Shown here piece after piece: positions 8,482-15,804 of a stretch of 22,075 nucleotides of DNA. Source of the stretch: Eubacterium sp. (GTDB taxonomy: Bacteria > Bacillota > Clostridia > Oscillospirales > Acutalibacteraceae); NCBI GenBank assembly GCA_017543415.1, contig JAFYGD010000229.1, positions 1 to 22,075 on the forward strand, written 5' to 3'. The notes beneath the pieces were generated by a model that ran no database searches, had not been told where the DNA came from, and saw only the letters and a list, made by a program, of their open reading frames with translations. The position numbers were made by a program, and so were the translations under genes. How positions within the stretch are numbered: the stretch's first letter is position 1; each line of letters opens with the position of its first letter.

Positions 8482-9645
8482 ATGACAACAAAAGGACGGG
8501 ACAAAAAATACATAGCAAATTCCTATGCGCGGTTTGACGTTGTGCTTGTTGAAGGAAAGGGCTCAACGCTGTATGACGAAAACGAAAAGGAATACATTGA
8601 TTTCGGCTCCGGAATAGGAGTTACGGCTTTCGGAATATGCGATTCGTTATGGCAGAACGCAGTAAAAGCACAGCTTGACAAATTACAGCACGTCAGCAAT
8701 CTTTATTACACCGAGCCCTGCGCACAGCTTGCGGCTTTACTGTGCAAAAAGACGGGTATGAAAAAGGTATTCTTTGCTAACAGCGGAGCTGAAGCAAACG
8801 AAGGCGCAATAAAATTTGCACGCAAATACAGCTTTGACAGGTACGGCAAAGGCAGAGCAACAATTATTACACTTGAAAATTCCCTTCACGGAAGGACGGT
8901 AACAACGCTTTCCGCTACGGGACAGGAGGAATTTCACACAACGTTTTTCCCGTTTACGGAAGGATTTAAGTACTGCCCTGCCAACGACAGTAAAGCGCTG
9001 GAAGGAATGATTACGGACGATGTATGCGCAATTATGATTGAGTGCATACAGGGTGAAGGCGGAGTTATTAACTTAACGCGCGAATTTACGGACACTATTA
9101 AAAAGCTTGCCGAAGAAAATGATATACTTATTATTGTTGACGAGGTACAGACGGGCAACGGAAGAAGCGGCAAATACTTTGCCTACGAGCATTTTGACTT
9201 AAAGCCCGACATCGTTACAACAGCAAAGGGGCTCGGAGGAGGGCTTCCGATAGGGGCTGTGCTTTTTGGCGAAAAGACGAAAGACACGGTAACGCCGGGC
9301 AGCCACGGTTCCACCTTCGGCGGCAACCCGATTGCCGCTGCCGGAGCAATAAGCATAGTTAAAAGAATTAATGACAGGTTCTTAAATGAAATAACGAAAA
9401 AAGGCGAATACATAAAGGAATACATTTTAACAATCAAAGGCGTTAAAAGCGTTAGCGGTCTTGGCTTAATGCTCGGCATTGAAACCGATAAAAACGCAGG
9501 AGACGTTGCAAAGGAATGCCTTAACAGAGGTCTGCTTGTTCTTACGGCACATAACAATAAAATCCGCCTTTTGCCGGCGCTGAACATAAGCTACCGCGAA
9601 ATTAACAAAGGCTTGAATATACTTAAGGGAGTTATTGAGGAATGA
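8482..9645 (+). CDS. argD: acetylornithine aminotransferase
   Basis: This is a PLP-dependent class III aminotransferase that converts N-acetylglutamate semialdehyde to N-acetylornithine with glutamate. The 387 residues contain FFANSGAEANEGAIKFARKY from 97, LHGRT at 135-139, the cofactor-holding DEVQTGNGRSG from D220, and the Schiff-base lysine K249 in TTAKGLGGGLPIGA. The start is the ATG at 8482 behind GAGAGGAAAAGAA. Its stop overlaps the argF start as ATGA. Position in the arg cluster supports ArgD over ornithine or succinylornithine aminotransferases of the same fold. Confidence 0.94.
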   Translation: MTTKGRDKKYIANSYARFDVVLVEGKGSTLYDENEKEYIDFGSGIGVTAFGICDSLWQNAVKAQLDKLQHVSNLYYTEPCAQLAALLCKKTGMKKVFFANSGAEANEGAIKFARKYSFDRYGKGRATIITLENSLHGRTVTTLSATGQEEFHTTFFPFTEGFKYCPANDSKALEGMITDDVCAIMIECIQGEGGVINLTREFTDTIKKLAEENDILIIVDEVQTGNGRSGKYFAYEHFDLKPDIVTTAKGLGGGLPIGAVLFGEKTKDTVTPGSHGSTFGGNPIAAAGAISIVKRINDRFLNEITKKGEYIKEYILTIKGVKSVSGLGLMLGIETDKNAGDVAKECLNRGLLVLTAHNNKIRLLPALNISYREINKGLNILKGVIEE

Positions 9646-10544
9646 AACATTTACTTAAATTACAGGATTTAAACAAAACCGAAATACTTGACATTTTAAA
9701 CCTTGCCGACCAGCTGAAATTTGAACACCACAACGGCGTTGAGCACCACCTTCTTAAAGGCAAGACGCTAGGTATGATTTTTCAGAAAAGCTCAACAAGA
9801 ACCCGCGTCAGCTTTGAAACGGGAATGTACCAGCTCGGCGGTCAGGCTTTGTTCCTTTCCTCAAACGACTTACAGATAGGACGCGGAGAGCCCGTTCAGG
9901 ACACGGCGCGCGTGCTTTCACGCTACCTTGACGGAATAATGATTAGGACCTTTGAGCAGCAGGAGGTTGAGGATTTGGCAAAATACGGTTCAATACCGAT
10001 TATCAACGGTCTTACCGATTACTGCCACCCCTGCCAGGTGCTTGCGGACCTTATGACGATAAGGGAATACAAAAAAAGCTTTGACGGCTTGAAGCTGTGT
10101 TTTGTCGGAGACGGAAACAATATGGCAAACAGCCTTATCGCCGGCGCAATTACTATGGGTATGGAATGTGCGATTGCCTGCCCCGAAGGCTACAAGCCCG
10201 ATGAAAAGCTTATGCAATGGGCAAAGGAAAACGGTAAATTCACCTGCTCGGCAAACATTGAGGAATGTGTTAAAGGAGCCGATGTTCTTTACACGGACGT
10301 CTGGGCCTCAATGGGCCAGGAGGGCGAAAAAGAGGAACGCGAAAAGGCGTTTAAAGGTTATCAGATAAACGATGATGTTATGGCTCTTGCAAACGAAGGC
10401 GCAATAGTGCTTCACTGTCTTCCCGCACACCGCGAGGAGGAAATTACCTCAAAGGTATTTGAAGAGCATGCAAACGAGATATTTGACGAGGCTGAAAACA
10501 GGCTGCACGCACAGAAGGCAGTTCTTGTAAAACTGATGAAATAA
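9642..10544 (+). CDS. argF: ornithine carbamoyltransferase
   Basis: This enzyme joins carbamoyl phosphate and ornithine to give citrulline. The 300 residues include the carbamoyl-phosphate loop KSSTRTR at 49-55, DYCHPCQ at 126-132, the ornithine-binding DVWASMG at 219-225 and HCLPAHR at 258-264. It overlaps argD by 4 bp and ends the operon just before a terminator. Anabolic use is favoured by the operon; no arcA or arcC is present here. Confidence 0.96.
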   Translation: MKHLLKLQDLNKTEILDILNLADQLKFEHHNGVEHHLLKGKTLGMIFQKSSTRTRVSFETGMYQLGGQALFLSSNDLQIGRGEPVQDTARVLSRYLDGIMIRTFEQQEVEDLAKYGSIPIINGLTDYCHPCQVLADLMTIREYKKSFDGLKLCFVGDGNNMANSLIAGAITMGMECAIACPEGYKPDEKLMQWAKENGKFTCSANIEECVKGADVLYTDVWASMGQEGEKEEREKAFKGYQINDDVMALANEGAIVLHCLPAHREEEITSKVFEEHANEIFDEAENRLHAQKAVLVKLMK

Positions 10545-10549
10545 ACAGC

Positions 10550-10578
10550 AAGACGGAAGTAAAAACCTTCCGTCTTTT
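10550..10578 (+). terminator. arginine operon terminator
   Basis: AAGACGGAAG (10550-10559) pairs perfectly with CTTCCGTCTT (10567-10576) over a 7-base loop and runs into TTTTAT, six bases after the argF stop. Confidence 0.88.
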
Positions 10579-10579
10579 A

Positions 10580-10608
10580 TTGACATAACTGAATTATTCA
10601 ATTATAAT
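10580..10608 (+). promoter_or_regulatory. consensus sigma-A promoter of the MATE gene
   Basis: TTGACA (10580-10585), a 17-bp spacer and TATAAT (10603-10608) match the vegetative consensus at all twelve bases. The -35 begins within two bases of the argF terminator's T run. Confidence 0.85.
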
Positions 10609-10636
10609 TCTTTCAATATGATTTTAAGGATTAGTT

Positions 10637-11992
10637 ATGTCTAAACTATCAATTTTTCAGAAACAGGACAACTTAATGACAAGCGGCAGCATTAAAAAGC
10701 GCATTATTCTTTTTGCCGTTCCTATCTTTATAGGTCAGCTGTTTCAGCAGCTTTACAGTACGGTTGACAGCCTTATTGTAGGCAACCTGATAGGCAAAAC
10801 CGCGCTTGCTGCAGTAAGCTCAACAGGAAGCATAACCTTTTTGGTTATAGGCTTTTTCTTTGGCTTTTCAATGGGCGCGGGCATTGTTGTTGCGCGGGAA
10901 ATAGGCGCGCAGAGCAAGGAAGGCATTGAGCGTTCGGTTCACACAACTGTTGCTATGGGGCTGTTTTTCAGCGCCGCCATAACAATTATAGGCGTTACCC
11001 TTTCCCCCGTTATGCTTAAGCTGATGGGAACGCCAAAGGAGGTTATGGAAGAGGCAACCGTTTACCTGAGAATAATCTTTGCCGGAAGCACCGGGCTTAT
11101 AATGTATAACACCTTTGTAGGTATTCTTCAGGCAAGCGGCGATTCAAAGCACCCGCTGATTTACCTTATTTGCAGCTCAATAACAAATGTTATTCTTGAC
11201 GTTGTTTTTATAAGCATATTTAAAATGGGAGTTGAAGGCGCGGCGATAGCCACAATCCTTTCTCAGTTTTTAAGCATGGCGCTTGCGCTGAGCAGACTGT
11301 TAAGGGCTGAAAGCTACATAAAGCTGCGATTAACAAAAATCCGTTTTAACGTGAAAACGCTTAAACAAATTGTTCGCTTTGGCTTGCCGACTGCGCTGCA
11401 GGGCTCAATAATTGATATTGCAAACATACTTATTCAGTCCTACGTAAACTCCTTCGGTGCGGACGCGATGGCGGGAATAGGCGCCTATTCAAAAATTGAG
11501 GGCTTTGCGTTTTTACCCGTTATTTCATTTTCAATGGCAATGTCAACATTTATTTCACAGAACATAGGTGCAAATAAGCACGACAGAGTTAAAAAGGGTA
11601 TGCGCTTCGGGCTTTTATGCACGGTTACATCTATTGAAATAATCGGCATTATTGCCTTTATTGCCGCGCCTGAACTGATTAAGCTTTTCAACGGCAACCC
11701 CGACGTTATTTATTTCGGAGTTTTAAGGGCAAGGATTTGCGCGCCGTTCTTCTTTTTACTCGGCTTTTCAAACGTTACCTCGGCAATTATGCGAGGGCTC
11801 GGAAAACCGATGGCGCCGCTTGTTGTAATGATTGTTTTCTGGTGTGCGGTAAGGGTAATTGTTTTTATGACTGTTGGCAGGGTTTACCACAATATTCTTT
11901 TAACCTGCTGGATTTACCCGATTACCTGGGGGCTAAGCACTGTTGTATACGGAATACTGTTTAAAGTTTATAAAAAGCAGGGTATATATTAA
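10637..11992 (+). CDS. MATE family efflux transporter
   Basis: This is a predicted cation-coupled multidrug or metabolite exporter of the cytoplasmic membrane. The 451 residues hold about twelve hydrophobic segments in two homologous halves. The first begins MTSGSIKKRIILFAVPIFIGQLFQQLY and shows VDSLIVGNLIGKTALAAV; the second begins IVRFGLPTALQGSI. Both openings are typical MATE repeat starts. The substrate cannot be told from sequence. AAGGATT lies before the ATG. It has its own strong promoter and terminator, so it is a single-gene unit, not part of arginine synthesis. Confidence 0.92.
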   Translation: MSKLSIFQKQDNLMTSGSIKKRIILFAVPIFIGQLFQQLYSTVDSLIVGNLIGKTALAAVSSTGSITFLVIGFFFGFSMGAGIVVAREIGAQSKEGIERSVHTTVAMGLFFSAAITIIGVTLSPVMLKLMGTPKEVMEEATVYLRIIFAGSTGLIMYNTFVGILQASGDSKHPLIYLICSSITNVILDVVFISIFKMGVEGAAIATILSQFLSMALALSRLLRAESYIKLRLTKIRFNVKTLKQIVRFGLPTALQGSIIDIANILIQSYVNSFGADAMAGIGAYSKIEGFAFLPVISFSMAMSTFISQNIGANKHDRVKKGMRFGLLCTVTSIEIIGIIAFIAAPELIKLFNGNPDVIYFGVLRARICAPFFFLLGFSNVTSAIMRGLGKPMAPLVVMIVFWCAVRVIVFMTVGRVYHNILLTCWIYPITWGLSTVVYGILFKVYKKQGIY

Positions 11993-12023
11993 AAGACCGT
12001 AAGGACAAGCCTTACGGTCTTTT
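11991..12023. terminator. bidirectional terminator between MATE and lipoprotein genes
   Basis: AAAAGACCGTAAGG (11991-12004) and CCTTACGGTCTTTT (12010-12023) form a 14-bp perfect stem over a 5-base loop. A run of A at one side and T at the other serves both convergent genes. Confidence 0.9.
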
Positions 12024-12033
12024 CTGATTTTGT

Positions 12034-13002
12034 TTAACCTGCGGGGTGTACGTTTACCTTATCAAAGAATTCCTTTGAGCACGGGAAATCGCACTTATAG
12101 TCAACAGTTGCGGAAAGCGATTTATCGTGTACTACGGAGAGGTTTGCGTGAACGATATTTACATAAACGTGCATATCGTAATGAGCCTCAACAATTTCAC
12201 CCGACTTTGTATCAATTGTAACAACAGCCGTACCGCCTTTATAAACTACCTTACAGTTTTCTTCGGTAGTACCGCTTGCCCAGCTGAACGCGTCTACTGC
12301 GTCAACAACAGCGCCGATATCGTTAAGGGAGGTAAACATTCTTCCCTGCTCGTCAATACCGACCCTTGACATATTAACCATCTTGGGCTGCATAGTAAGA
12401 ACGATTGTACCGTCGCCGTTATCCTTTACGTTTGCGGTAACAAGGTCTTCCGCTTTAACACGGCAGGTTTTAAGGCTTTCGCCGTTTTCGTCATTATCGT
12501 TTTCGGGCTCACGCGCATTACAGGGCTGTAAACCGCCGATAGTAGGAACATAAAGCGCGTTAAGAAGCTGCGGGATAAGCTTATTGATAACCGCATTTGA
12601 CTTACCCTCAACAAGAATATCGGTAATGGTAATTTCTTTCTGGTCGCAGAAGGCGTACATTTCAACCTTTTTGCCTTCCTCATCAATAAACATTGCAGTT
12701 TTAGCTTTAGTTTTATTATAAGCGTCTGCATAACACTTAACTACGTCTTCAAGTGACTTGAATTCAATTCCGCCGTATGTACCTGCAACAAATTCATCAA
12801 TTACAGCGGGGTCATCGGCAGAATCGGTTTCGCCTTCGCCTTCCGAAGGATTGTTCTGATTTTTCCATTCGCCCGTTTTTACATCCTGAATAGCCTTCAT
12901 TGTACCGTCAAATACATAGCCGACCTTGGCGCAACCGGTAAACGAAAGAGTAAGGACTGCTGCAAGAACAATACATACAACTGCTTTGATGGTTTTTTTC
13001 AC
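12034..13002 (-). CDS. secreted lipoprotein of unknown function
   Basis: The protein starts with a basic KK, a hydrophobic stretch and the lipobox LSFTGC, with the lipidated cysteine at residue 24 of the start chosen here. It is therefore predicted to be anchored on the outer face of the membrane. An acidic low-complexity linker (EGEGETDSADD) follows, then about 250 residues without a domain I recognise, rich in beta-type segments such as AVVTIDTKSGEIVEAHYDMHVYVN. The frame could begin at a GTG at 13011, but that GTG lies within the GAGGTG ribosome site itself. The next GTG at 13002 has proper spacing, giving 322 residues. The function is unknown. Confidence 0.85.
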   Translation of the reverse strand: MKKTIKAVVCIVLAAVLTLSFTGCAKVGYVFDGTMKAIQDVKTGEWKNQNNPSEGEGETDSADDPAVIDEFVAGTYGGIEFKSLEDVVKCYADAYNKTKAKTAMFIDEEGKKVEMYAFCDQKEITITDILVEGKSNAVINKLIPQLLNALYVPTIGGLQPCNAREPENDNDENGESLKTCRVKAEDLVTANVKDNGDGTIVLTMQPKMVNMSRVGIDEQGRMFTSLNDIGAVVDAVDAFSWASGTTEENCKVVYKGGTAVVTIDTKSGEIVEAHYDMHVYVNIVHANLSVVHDKSLSATVDYKCDFPCSKEFFDKVNVHPAG

Positions 13003-13020
13003 TTTTATCACCTCGCATAT

Positions 13021-13049
13021 ATTTTAGCACTTTAATCACAAAAGGTCAA
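13021..13049 (-). promoter_or_regulatory. promoter of the lipoprotein gene
   Basis: On the minus strand TTGACC (13049-13044), a 17-bp spacer and TAAAAT (13026-13021) lie just before the gene. The leader is very short, placing the start point at about the ribosome site. Confidence 0.7.
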
Positions 13050-13055
13050 TTATTA

Positions 13056-13084
13056 TTGCTTTTAAACTGCTAAATTGTTATAAT
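13056..13084 (+). promoter_or_regulatory. promoter of the TcdA-like gene, divergent
   Basis: TTGCTT (13056-13061), a 17-bp spacer and TATAAT (13079-13084) sit 31 bp before the ATG. It is back to back with the lipoprotein promoter. Confidence 0.7.
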
Positions 13085-13114
13085 TAATTAGATAATAAAC
13101 CATGAGGAAGAAGA

Positions 13115-13822
13115 ATGAGCATTTTTACAAGAACCGAAATACTGATTGGAAAAGAGGCAATGGAAAAGCTGAAAAAGGCTCACGTTGCTGTTTTCGGCAT
13201 TGGCGGAGTCGGAGGTTACACTGCGGAAGCGCTTGCAAGAAGCGGTGTAGGAACGATTACCGTTGTTGACAACGATAACATTAGCGAAACCAACATAAAC
13301 CGCCAGATTTTAGCCCTTCACAGCACGGTTGGGATGCAGAAAACCGACGCGGCTGAAGCACGGCTTAAGGACATTAACCCTGAAATTAAGGTAATAAAGA
13401 AAAATGTATTTTACCTTCCCGAAACCTCAGAGCAATTCGATTTAAGCACTTACGATTATATTGTTGACGCCGTTGATACGGTAACGGCAAAGCTTGCGCT
13501 TGCCGAAAACGCACAGACAGCGGGAACCCCGATTATTTCGTCAATGGGTACCGGCAACAAGCTGAACCCGACGGGGTTTGAGATTGCAGATATTTACGAA
13601 ACCTCAGTTTGCCCGCTCGCAAGAATAATGCGCAAGGAGTGCAAGGCAAGAGGAATAAAGGCGCTGAAATGCGTTTATTCAAAGGAGGACGCATTAACGC
13701 CCGAAAAATGCAGCGAAACCAAGGGAACACAAAACCGCCCCGTACCGGGAAGCACGGCGTTTGTTCCGAGCGTTGCGGGACTTATAATTGCAAGCGAAGT
13801 AATTAAGGATTTAATTAAATAA
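13115..13822 (+). CDS. tcdA: tRNA threonylcarbamoyladenosine dehydratase (TcdA/CsdL type, ThiF fold)
   Basis: This E1-like, ATP-dependent enzyme cyclises t6A at tRNA position 37 to ct6A. The 235 residues start SIFTRTEILIGKEAMEKL, have the adenylation Rossmann loop GIGGVGG at 28-34, VVDNDNISETNINRQ with the E1-family D and N/R residues, and SSMGTGNKLNPTGFEIADIYETSVCPL followed by MRKEC. This distinguishes TcdA from ThiF and MoeB, and the length fits TcdA. GAGGAAGAAG lies before the ATG. It is a single gene, and a tRNA gene follows with its own promoter. Confidence 0.88.
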   Translation: MSIFTRTEILIGKEAMEKLKKAHVAVFGIGGVGGYTAEALARSGVGTITVVDNDNISETNINRQILALHSTVGMQKTDAAEARLKDINPEIKVIKKNVFYLPETSEQFDLSTYDYIVDAVDTVTAKLALAENAQTAGTPIISSMGTGNKLNPTGFEIADIYETSVCPLARIMRKECKARGIKALKCVYSKEDALTPEKCSETKGTQNRPVPGSTAFVPSVAGLIIASEVIKDLIK

Positions 13823-13829
13823 AAAACTC

Positions 13830-13858
13830 TTGCATTTTTATAATTAATGTGTTATAGT
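13830..13858 (+). promoter_or_regulatory. promoter of tRNA-Arg
   Basis: TTGCAT (13830-13835), a 17-bp spacer and TATAGT (13853-13858) lie 21 bp before the tRNA 5' end. Confidence 0.7.
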
Positions 13859-13879
13859 ATTTGAGCATTAAAAATGTAT

Positions 13880-13956
13880 GCGCCGGTAGCTCAGCTGGAT
13901 AGAGTGACTGGCTACGAACCAGTAGGTCGGGGGTTCGAGTCCCTTCCGGCGTACCA
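13880..13956 (+). tRNA. tRNA-Arg (anticodon ACG)
   Basis: The 77 bases fold as a full cloverleaf. The acceptor is GCGCCGG with CCGGCGT (G1-U72 wobble), the D arm contains AGCTCAGCTGGATAGAG, the anticodon stem ACTGG/CCAGT surrounds loop CTACGAA, and the T arm has GTTCGAGTC. CCA is encoded. The ACG anticodon, read as inosine, decodes CGU, CGC and CGA. Confidence 0.97.
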
Positions 13957-13957
13957 A

Positions 13958-13997
13958 AATGCCGAATACCCTTATTGGGTGTTCGGTATTTTATTTT
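13958..13997 (+). terminator. terminator directly behind tRNA-Arg
   Basis: AATGCCGAATACCC (13958-13971) pairs with GGGTGTTCGGTATT (13977-13990) over 14 bp with two G-U pairs, followed by TTATTTT. It begins one base after the tRNA CCA. Confidence 0.85.
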
Positions 13998-14108
13998 CGG
14001 GAGGGACGAGAAACGAACTCCAAGAGCGGCGCAGAATGTGCTGCGATTGGGAGAAAGCTCCGGTGGAGCTTTCGATAGTTGAGAAGAAAGTCCCTTCCGG
14101 CGTACCAA
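13997..14108 (+). other. structured element carrying a second copy of the tRNA-Arg 3' end (candidate ncRNA or integration scar)
   Basis: The ends pair as an 11-bp helix with two G-U pairs: TCGGGAGGGAC at 13997-14007 with GTCCCTTCCGG at 14090-14100. Inside are CGCAG/CTGCG (14030-14045) and a perfect 9-bp hairpin GAAAGCTCC/GGAGCTTTC (14053-14073). The 3' strand of the closing helix belongs to a 20-bp copy of the tRNA-Arg 3' end. A second strong terminator follows. ORFs across this region are shadows of tRNA and hairpin sequence. It may be a remnant left by tRNA-targeted integration, or a small RNA; transcription is not shown. Confidence 0.5.
14089..14108 (+). repeat. direct repeat of the tRNA-Arg 3' end (att-like)
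   Basis: AGTCCCTTCCGGCGTACCAA here is identical to 13938-13957, which spans the T-arm 3' side, acceptor 3' strand and CCA of tRNA-Arg. Duplication of a tRNA 3' end is what integrases using tRNA att sites leave behind, but only 131 bp lies between the copies and it has no integrase. Confidence 0.8.
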
Positions 14109-14109
14109 T

Positions 14110-14151
14110 AACCGAGTGAACGCTTCTGCGTTTGCTCGGTTAATCTTTTTT
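14110..14151 (+). terminator. second terminator behind the tRNA-tail copy
   Basis: AACCGAGTGAACGC (14110-14123) pairs with GCGTTTGCTCGGTT (14128-14141) over 14 bp with two G-U pairs, then TAATC and a T6 run. Confidence 0.85.
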
Positions 14152-14244
14152 AAGAATTGCTTATTGCAGAATTAATATCCACGGTGCGTTGGTTGTTTTG
14201 GCGGTGCCGATATGGTAGACTATGGCTGTAAGGAGGAAAAGTCT

Positions 14245-14829
14245 ATGAACAGATACATAACAGGCGCGGTTATACGAAGGCTCAGGGAAAAGAAAAAGCT
14301 TACGCAGGAGGAGCTTGCAAATAAAATATATGTCAGCAGCAAGGCTGTAAGCAAATGGGAAACAGGCGCAGGCTTTCCCGATATAAGCCTGATTGAGCCT
14401 TTGGCTGAAGCGCTCGGAATTTCAGTTATTGAACTGCTGAACGGCGAGGACATACAAAATACCAATCCATCGTCAAACATGATTAAAAGCAGTTTTTATG
14501 TTTGCCCTGTTTGCGGTAATATTATTCAGTCAGTAGGTCAGGCAGTTGTAAGCTGCTGCGGTGTTACCCTTCCCCCGCTTGAAGCTGAGGAATGCGACTG
14601 CGAACACCGAATAATAATTGAAACTGTTGAAGACGAATACTACGTTCACCTTGACCACCCGATGAGCAAAGCACATTATATTTCATTTATTGCCGCCGTT
14701 TCCGACGAGGGCGTTCAGTTAATAAAACTTTACCCCGAGGGAAATGCCGAAGCAAGATTTAAGAAAAAACGCATTAAGCATTTTTATGCTTACTGCAACC
14801 GAAACGGATTATACTATAGAACCCTATAG
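14245..14829 (+). CDS. XRE-type HTH regulator fused to a desulfoferrodoxin-like domain
   Basis: Residues 1-65 are a Cro/CI-type helix-turn-helix (IRRLREKKKLTQEELANKIY, then VSKWETGAGFPD). From about 84 the protein resembles desulfoferrodoxin. A rubredoxin-like knuckle has C87, C90, then C104-C105 (CPVCGN...CCG). A superoxide-reductase-like part has H121, H138, H144 (HPMSKAH) and C184 (YCNRNG). Spacings of 6 (H138-H144) and 3 (C184-187) match the family, but the last histidine ligand of the Fe(His)4Cys site is Asn187. It is probably a redox or iron-sensing regulator, not a working reductase; this is inference. The frame extends to 14212, but AAGGAGG precedes the ATG at 14245. It is 194 residues long, with its own terminator. 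Confidence 0.85.
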   Translation: MNRYITGAVIRRLREKKKLTQEELANKIYVSSKAVSKWETGAGFPDISLIEPLAEALGISVIELLNGEDIQNTNPSSNMIKSSFYVCPVCGNIIQSVGQAVVSCCGVTLPPLEAEECDCEHRIIIETVEDEYYVHLDHPMSKAHYISFIAAVSDEGVQLIKLYPEGNAEARFKKKRIKHFYAYCNRNGLYYRTL

Positions 14830-14861
14830 TAAGGTTAAGGAAATAAGAATAATTCACAAAT

Positions 14862-14890
14862 AAAAAAAGACGGCGCTGCCGTCTTTTTTT
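14862..14890. terminator. bidirectional terminator
   Basis: Seven A plus GACGGC (14862-14874) pairs with GCCGTC plus seven T (14878-14890) over a GCT loop. It serves the HTH gene on the plus strand and the rhamnosidase fragment on the minus strand. Confidence 0.9.
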
Positions 14891-14891
14891 A

Positions 14892-15122
14892 TTACATTGT
14901 TACCTCGTGCTTTCCGCTTTTCAGATTTAAAGCCGCAGTATAATGCATAGAGCTGCTTTTTATTATTCCGCTGTCATGCAAAACTCCGTTTTCGGTTTTA
15001 CATATAACACGGTAAGCGGTCTGGGTTACTCCGCCCTCGTTATTCCAGGTAAAACGGAAGCTTTTATCGTCAATGCCGAAAGGGTTGGCACGGTGATTAA
15101 CCTGAAGCCTTATAGGTTTCAT
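14892..15122 (-). pseudogene. truncated GH78 alpha-L-rhamnosidase, N-terminal domain only
   Basis: The 76 residues read KPIRLQVNHRANPFGIDDKS, then FRFTWN, QTAYRVI, LHDSGI and LKSG. This matches the opening beta-sandwich of family 78 rhamnosidases (pattern NPLGID..P.F.W...QTAYRI.V...WDSG). The hydrolase domain of several hundred residues is missing: the frame stops at 14892, directly against a terminator. AGGAG lies before the ATG at 15122; the frame could start at 15164 but lacks a ribosome site there. An internal deletion joining the 5' end to the terminator explains it. The remaining piece may be translated, but it should have no catalytic activity. It lies 16 bp downstream of the DUF4405 gene. 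Confidence 0.7.
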
Positions 15123-15138
15123 TATCAATTCTCCTATA

Positions 15139-15804
15139 TCATTTCTTCTTTTTAATTTTAGCAAGTTTTATTAAGCCGTATCCTATTGAAGCATACATAA
15201 TCATAATAAGAACATACTTTGAAAGGAACAGCAACAATCCGCCCTCTGTGTCAAAATAAACAAAGGGATTGATTAAAAGCATATATTTATATATTTCCTC
15301 GTGAATAAACATATACAGACCTGCAACGGATAAAACCGACATAACTGTAATAATTACAGGCTTGACCTTTTTGTTCTTCATGGGTTTTGCAAAGACATAA
15401 TCAAAATGCATTCCGATATGCATACTTATCAGTGCAAAGCCCCAGTATGAACAAATAAGGTGAATTATTCTGCTGACTCCCGAATAATAGCTTAAATCAA
15501 GAAATGAAAGCAGGTGCTTTGAAAGCGTTGAAGCGCTCAGAATCATCAATAAATAAATTATAAGAAGCAGATAATCGGTTATTCCCCTTATTAACCTATC
15601 CACGCTGAAGCCTGATTTCAGCAAAGCCTTTGTGTAATTAAACGTCAGTACGATATGAAGCGCTACAAGAACAAACATTATTACACCGAGAATTTCGTGT
15701 ATAAACTCGCCTGCAATTCTGTAAGACATAAGAATAAGCAAATCAAGCGTCATCAATACATCAACGCAAATCTGAGCTCTTCTTTTTTTACTCATTTTAC
15801 TCAT
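15139..15804 (-). CDS. DUF4405-like membrane protein with b-type heme histidine pattern
   Basis: The 221 residues have about six hydrophobic segments and a basic C-terminus (KLAKIKKKK). Two helices carry histidines 14 apart, H36/H50 (FIHEILG... to ...VALHIVL) and H115/H129 (RIIHLIC... to ...ISMHIGMH). This H-x13-H arrangement is used by b-type cytochromes to hold heme between helices. The overall pattern matches what I know as DUF4405. The start ATG at 15804 overlaps the end of the flavodoxin gene by 8 bp, so the two are coupled. A TTG at 15807 and an ATG at 15795 are alternative starts. The role is inferred to be membrane electron transfer with the flavodoxin-like partner. Confidence 0.72.
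   Translation of the reverse strand: MSKMSKKRRAQICVDVLMTLDLLILMSYRIAGEFIHEILGVIMFVLVALHIVLTFNYTKALLKSGFSVDRLIRGITDYLLLIIYLLMILSASTLSKHLLSFLDLSYYSGVSRIIHLICSYWGFALISMHIGMHFDYVFAKPMKNKKVKPVIITVMSVLSVAGLYMFIHEEIYKYMLLINPFVYFDTEGGLLLFLSKYVLIMIMYASIGYGLIKLAKIKKKK

Noticed and set aside
13815..14119. Open frames on both strands across tRNA-Arg and the following element
   Set aside because: They are made of tRNA, terminator and hairpin sequence, have no ribosome sites, and contain the low-complexity readings usual for reverse-strand tRNA frames.
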